From Streptomyces xiamenensis (lineage in GTDB: Bacteria; Actinomycetota; Actinomycetes; Streptomycetales; Streptomycetaceae): DNA of 64,000 bases. The notes below the pieces were generated by a model, which was not told the DNA's origin, searched no databases, and saw nothing but the letters and a program-made list of their open reading frames with translations. The stretch lies in assembly GCF_000993785.3 (NCBI RefSeq), contig NZ_CP009922.3, forward strand, positions 4,712,001 to 4,776,000, read 5' to 3'. This document shows positions 60,755 through 64,000 of the stretch, piece after piece (position 1 is the stretch's first letter; the number at the start of each line of letters is the position of its first letter). The position numbers were made by a program, and so were the translations under genes.

Positions 60755-61651
60755 TCACAGCCAGGTGGCGAACTCCAGCAGCGCCTCGGCGTCCCTGCGG
60801 CGGTCCTCGGCATGCGCGCGGACGCCCGACTCCACCGCGCGGAACAGCGTCCAGCCGCGCAGCCGCTCCGGATCCACCTCGACCGACGCCGCCAGCTTCG
60901 TCATCCGGCGCCGGGTGATCGCCGGAGCGCCCGCGGAGGCGGTCAGATCGTGCAGCCGGTCCCGGGACAGCCGGGCCAGGTCGTAGGCCCGCTCGCCCAC
61001 CACCGGGTCAGGGCCCACCGCCAGCCACGGCGCCCGCCCGGTGTCACAGGCCAGCACCGCGCCCTGCCGGAAGTCCCCGTGCAGCAACAGCTCCTCCGGT
61101 GGGCCGGCCAGCAGTTCGGCGCGGGCCGCCAGCGCCTCCGCGATCAGCGGTCCCGTCCCATCCGGCAGCTCGGCGTCCGCCGTCAGCCCCGCCGTGCGCC
61201 CGGCCACGGTGGGGAAGGGATGCCCCGCGCCCGGGTCGACCCACAACCGGTGCAGCGCCGAGACCGCCTCCAGCATCGCCTTGGTCTCCGGCAGCGACCG
61301 CAGCGAGGTCTCCCCGTGCAGCCGCTCCAGCAGCAGCGCGCCGGCGTCCGGCGCCGCCTCCAGCACCCGGACCGCGCCGTGGCCGTCCCAGCGTGCCAGC
61401 GCCGCCGCCTCCAGTTCGGCGGAGTGGCCCGGCGCGCACAGCTTCAGCGCGGCCGGGGTGCCGTCCGCGCGCCGCACCAGCACGGTCATGCTGGTGCGAC
61501 CGCCCGGCGCGGCCACCCGCTCCACGCTCAGCTCCCACTGCCGGGTGAGCCGCACCACCAGCTCCGGCAGCCCGGCCAGCCACGTGTCGGCCGCCGCGGG
61601 CTGGGCGCGGGTGAGGCGCAGCGGGGGCGCCAGATCGGGTGCCGCCGTCAT
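60755..61651 (-). CDS. Aminoglycoside phosphotransferase-like protein lacking catalytic metal residues
   Basis: A 298-residue APH/choline-kinase-fold protein. A lysine equivalent to the ATP-binding Lys is present (K70 in PAALKLC), and the catalytic loop has H191-G192-D193, but the metal-binding Asn is Ala198 (HGDFRQGAVL versus HGDxxxxN) and the DxD/DFG-like Asp is Gly213 (WLAVGPDP versus AIDPKP). The fold is therefore probably retained without normal kinase chemistry. The genomic setting (last of three coupled genes with a lipoprotein and a ferritin-like protein, opposite proS) does not suggest antibiotic resistance. Its ATG overlaps the ferritin-like gene stop by four bases. Confidence 0.8.
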   Translation of the reverse strand: MTAAPDLAPPLRLTRAQPAAADTWLAGLPELVVRLTRQWELSVERVAAPGGRTSMTVLVRRADGTPAALKLCAPGHSAELEAAALARWDGHGAVRVLEAAPDAGALLLERLHGETSLRSLPETKAMLEAVSALHRLWVDPGAGHPFPTVAGRTAGLTADAELPDGTGPLIAEALAARAELLAGPPEELLLHGDFRQGAVLACDTGRAPWLAVGPDPVVGERAYDLARLSRDRLHDLTASAGAPAITRRRMTKLAASVEVDPERLRGWTLFRAVESGVRAHAEDRRRDAEALLEFATWL

Positions 61652-62136
61652 GCGCCGCCGCCCGCGTACTCGGCGAGGCCGGGGAAGGCCGTTCCCGTGC
61701 CGCTCCACCGGGCCGCCCGGACCGCGCTCTCGCGCAGCGCTGCCGCGGCGTCCCGGCGCGACGCCCCCGTGGCGACCAGCACCAGATCCGCGTAGGCACC
61801 GGCCAGCCGCGCCTCCAGATCGGCGGCGAGTGCCTGCGCCGTGGCGGTGTCGGTCACCTCGAACGGCAGCGCGTACGCCGCGGCGGCCGCCTCCGGCACC
61901 GCGCCCAGATCCAACACCGTGCGCCGCAGCGCGTCGCGGCGTGCCCGGTGTCCGGTGTAGGCCTCGCGCACCTCCGCGTCCCGCTCCGCGCCGATCCGCG
62001 CGCCGACCACGCCGTAGCCGTACACCGCGGCGTGCTCGGCGGCGAGCGCCGCCTGGGTGGCGCGCAGCGCCGGGGTGTCGGGGACCTCGGCGGAGTCCTG
62101 GGCCCGCCGCGTGGTCCCCCGTGTCGTGCGCGTCAT
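61648..62136 (-). CDS. Ferritin-like (DUF4439-type) protein
   Basis: A 162-residue all-helical protein of the ferritin-like DUF4439 group, recognised by ALRATQAALAAEHAAVYGYGVVG, REAYTGHRARRDALRRTVLD and YADLVLVATGASRRDAA. Glu and His residues suitable for a di-metal site (EHAA, HRARRD) are present, but a complete diiron site cannot be confirmed by eye. It has no signal peptide and starts within the end of the lipoprotein gene (four-base overlap), and its stop overlaps the APH-like gene. Function is unknown. Confidence 0.8.
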   Translation of the reverse strand: MTRTTRGTTRRAQDSAEVPDTPALRATQAALAAEHAAVYGYGVVGARIGAERDAEVREAYTGHRARRDALRRTVLDLGAVPEAAAAAYALPFEVTDTATAQALAADLEARLAGAYADLVLVATGASRRDAAAALRESAVRAARWSGTGTAFPGLAEYAGGGA

Positions 62137-62630
62137 GCGCGGGCCTCTCCCAGCAGATAGACGTGGACCGAACCGGCCGCCGACAGCGAGGCGAGCAGCC
62201 GGGCCAGCTCGGGCGGGGCGTCGCCGAGGGTGCGAAGCCGCTCGTCGGCCAGGGCGCGTTCGGCCTCGATGAGCTCGGCGAGTGCGCCGTCGGCGTCGGA
62301 CGGCACCCCGGGCGCGGAGCCGGGGGACGGCGCACCGTCCTCCTGAAGCGCCGTCAGCTGCGCCGCGACGGTGTCCCGCAGCGGGGTCAGTGTTCCGGCG
62401 AGGTCCGGGTGGGCGGCGGTGGTGGCGTCGTAGCGGGCGAGCAGCTTGGCGTTGTCCCGGGCGGCCCGCCGGCGCAGCCCCTCGGAGGTGGCGGCTGCCT
62501 CGCCGGAACGTTCGGGGCCGGCGTCGTCCGCCCCGGAGCAGCCGCTGAGCACGCCGGTCAGGGCGGCGAGGGCGCCGCCGGTGAGCAGAAGGGTACGTCT
62601 GGGCAGCTCGATGGGCGGGCCGCTGGACAT
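62133..62630 (-). CDS. Lipoprotein with twin-arginine-like signal
   Basis: A 165-residue exported lipoprotein. The N-terminus has PRRTLLLTGGALAALTGVLSGC with lipobox LSGC (Cys31) and a twin arginine, so Tat or Sec export followed by lipidation is likely. The mature part is helical (RRRAARDNAKLLARYDATTA, LAELIEAERALADERLRTL), in the style of the ferritin-like partner downstream. ATG 62630 with GGGGAAG upstream is preferred over an ATG 69 bases earlier. It is the first gene of the three-gene unit and is divergent from rimP. Confidence 0.8.
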   Translation of the reverse strand: MSSGPPIELPRRTLLLTGGALAALTGVLSGCSGADDAGPERSGEAAATSEGLRRRAARDNAKLLARYDATTAAHPDLAGTLTPLRDTVAAQLTALQEDGAPSPGSAPGVPSDADGALAELIEAERALADERLRTLGDAPPELARLLASLSAAGSVHVYLLGEARA

Positions 62631-62886
62631 GGCTTCCCCGTACTTCCCGCGAGTGAGTTCATCTGATGATGCGTCAGCGGTATCTCCAGTGGAGATCACC
62701 GCAGGGTGAGCGTACCCGTGCGGTCAGCTCATCGGCCCGCGACCCCGGGTTCGCGGCGTGCCAGGACCCCACGACAACGCGGTCGGCGTACGGTGCCACA
62801 GGCGATAGGCTGTGGCGGCGGGTCTGAGCCCCGCGCCCCCACCCCCTGATCCCCACAACAGCAGACGCGGCCGAGGAGTCACCCGG

Positions 62887-63429
62887 ATGAGCACGACCCA
62901 GATCGACAGGCTGCGGGAGCTGCTGGAGCCGCTGGCCGGGGAGCGGGGGATGGACCTCGAAGAGGTGCGGCTGACGCCGGCCGGCAAGCGCCGCGTGCTG
63001 CGGGTCGTGGTGGACACCGACGAGGGAGTGGGCCTTGAGGCCTGCGCCGAACTGAGCCGCGCCGCCTCCGCCGCCCTCGACGCCGCGGATGTGCTCGGAC
63101 CGACCCCGTACGTCCTGGAGGTCTCCTCGCCGGGCGCCGACCGGCCGCTGACGGAGCACCGCCACTACCGGCGTGCCGCCGGCCGGCTGATCAAGGCCAA
63201 GCTGCACGACGGCGGCGAGCTGACCGCACGCGTCATCGGCGTGGACGAGAGCGGCCTGGACCTGGAGGTCCCGGGCGTCAAGGGACGCCGGCCGACCGCC
63301 CGCCGGGTGGAGTTCGACGAGATCGCGTCCGCCCGGGTGGAGATCGAGTTCAGCCGCAAGACGGACGCTGACACGGACAGCGACACAGACACAGACACCA
63401 ACGGTGACGAGAGCCAGAAGGAGGCGTAG
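62887..63429 (+). CDS. rimP: Ribosome maturation factor RimP
   Basis: A 180-residue RimP, needed for 30S subunit maturation. The alpha/beta N-terminal domain (LEEVRLTPAGKRRVLRVVVDTDEGVGLEAC) and the motif LEVSSPGADRPL are intact, with an SH3-like C-domain (GELTARVIGVDESGLDLEV). The last 25 residues are an Asp/Thr repeat (DADTDSDTDTDTNGDESQ), probably disordered. GAGGAG lies eight bases before ATG 62887; a -10-like TAGGCT is at 62806-62811. nusA starts two bases after its stop, so the two form the conserved rimP-nusA operon. Confidence 0.95.
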   Translation: MSTTQIDRLRELLEPLAGERGMDLEEVRLTPAGKRRVLRVVVDTDEGVGLEACAELSRAASAALDAADVLGPTPYVLEVSSPGADRPLTEHRHYRRAAGRLIKAKLHDGGELTARVIGVDESGLDLEVPGVKGRRPTARRVEFDEIASARVEIEFSRKTDADTDSDTDTDTNGDESQKEA

Positions 63430-63431
63430 TC

Positions 63432-64000
63432 GTGGACATCGATATGAGTGCCCTGCGGGGACTGGTGCGGGAGAAGGAGATCTCCTTCGATCTGCTCGTG
63501 GAGGCGATCGAATCGGCTCTCCTCATTGCGTACCACCGCACCGAGGGCAGCCGCCGTCGCGCACGCGTGGTACTGGACCGCGGCACCGGCCATGTGACGG
63601 TGTGGGCCAAGGAGGACGCGGCCGACCTCGAACCGGACGAGGACGGCGAGCGGCCCGAGCCGCGCGAGTTCGACGACACCCCGGACGGGTTCGGCCGGAT
63701 CGCGGCGACCACCGCCAAGCAGGTCATCCTCCAGCGGCTGCGCGACGCGGAGGGTGATATCACCTTCGGCGAGTACGCCGGGCGCGAGGGCGACGTGGTG
63801 GCCGGCGTCGTCCAGCAGGGGCGTGACCCGCGCAGCGTGCTGGTGGACATCGGCAAGATGGAGGCCGTGCTGCCGCCGCAGGAGCAGGTGCCGGGCGAGT
63901 CGTACACCCACGGCTCGCGGCTGCGCTGCTACGTGGTGCGGGTGGCCAAGGGAGCGCGCGGCCCGTCCGTCACGCTCTCGCGCACCCACCCGAACCTGGT
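63432..64000 (+). CDS. nusA: Transcription termination/antitermination factor NusA (5' part)
   Basis: The first 189 codons of NusA, which binds RNA polymerase and modulates pausing, termination and antitermination. The N-terminal domain (MSALRGLVREKEISFDLLV, AIESALLIAYHRTEG) and the beginning of the S1 domain (GREGDVVAGVVQQGRDPRSV, VDIGKMEAVLPPQEQVPGE) are visible; the KH domains lie beyond the window. The GTG start follows the rimP stop by two bases, and the ribosome binding site AAGGAGG lies inside the rimP end. The gene is cut by the window edge, not truncated. Confidence 0.96.
   Translation, partial: MDIDMSALRGLVREKEISFDLLVEAIESALLIAYHRTEGSRRRARVVLDRGTGHVTVWAKEDAADLEPDEDGERPEPREFDDTPDGFGRIAATTAKQVILQRLRDAEGDITFGEYAGREGDVVAGVVQQGRDPRSVLVDIGKMEAVLPPQEQVPGESYTHGSRLRCYVVRVAKGARGPSVTLSRTHPNL

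Noticed and set aside
60755..61651. Aminoglycoside resistance gene
   Set aside because: Key metal-binding residues of the kinase are missing and the context is a housekeeping operon.
62677..62702. An imperfect palindrome GGT-TCTCC/GGAGA-ACC upstream of the lipoprotein and rimP genes
   Set aside because: The arms differ by a bulge and no matching second site was found, so it is too weak to call an operator.
63360..63408. GACAC-type short tandem repeat at the rimP 3' end
   Set aside because: It simply encodes the Asp/Thr-rich tail of RimP; such acidic tails are common and need no separate element.

Overview
The window is a very GC-rich actinobacterial chromosome segment (roughly 70% GC or more, strong G/C bias at third codon positions, many GTG starts, rare TTA codons). 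The gene set and order (whiG, dprA, comM-like, yraN, rpsB, tsf, pyrH, frr, cdsA, rlmN, later dxr, rseP-like, ispG, proS, rimP, nusA) point to Streptomyces or a close relative. From memory, the order resembles the whiG to nusA part of the S. coelicolor chromosome. No tRNA, rRNA, CRISPR array, intact insertion sequence or prophage was seen.

Layout. Positions 1-3916 (minus strand) carry yraN, comM-like, dprA and the sporulation sigma factor gene whiG, which is cut by the window edge. The divergent region 3917-4308 holds two DnaA-box-like 9-mers, a perfect 13-bp inverted repeat and a structured rpsB leader. Positions 4309-9900 carry rpsB, tsf, pyrH, frr, cdsA and rlmN. Positions 9999-13995 are a thiamine uptake operon behind a TPP riboswitch. 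A secreted GHL10-type glycosidase and a two-gene ABC exporter-like module with a degenerate ATPase follow.

Positions 17991-36379 mix polyamine/GABA catabolism (gamma-aminobutyraldehyde dehydrogenase, gabT, a PucR-type regulator, a second aldehyde dehydrogenase) with several uncharacterised Streptomyces genes: a SWIM zinc-finger/DUF6493-type pair, a glycerophosphodiesterase and deaminase pair (the deaminase possibly acting on aminodeoxyfutalosine), a membrane-anchored ATPase and a secreted M14 carboxypeptidase. Positions 36460-37524 encode a TRM11-like methyltransferase.

Positions 37551-48710 form a plant beta-glycan utilisation locus: a cytoplasmic GH3 enzyme, an LplABC-type sugar importer, a GH42 beta-galactosidase, a secreted GH12 endoglucanase and a LacI-family repressor. 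Three perfect copies and one near-perfect copy of the palindrome TCGAAGCGCTTCGA lie upstream of the two catabolic transcription units, of lacI and of an adjacent acyl-CoA dehydrogenase gene. Two copies sit over the expected transcription starts of well-formed promoters.

Positions 50828-52960 are a decayed accessory island: a frameshifted, 5'-truncated DUF6571-like gene whose 3' end is about 48% GC, plus a frameshifted small conserved gene. Housekeeping resumes with dxr, rseP-like, ispG, two GNAT acetyltransferases and proS. An operon of a lipoprotein, a ferritin-like protein and an APH-fold protein lacking key kinase residues follows, then rimP and the 5' end of nusA.

TTA (bldA-dependent) codons were found in only three intact genes by eye: dprA, the hypothetical gene at 26701, and the GH12 endoglucanase. 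No clearly new defence or mobile system was recognised. The most unusual items are the SWIM/DUF6493 pair, the degenerate ABC ATPase, the APH-like pseudokinase, the DnaA-box/hairpin element and the toxin-like gene remnant.
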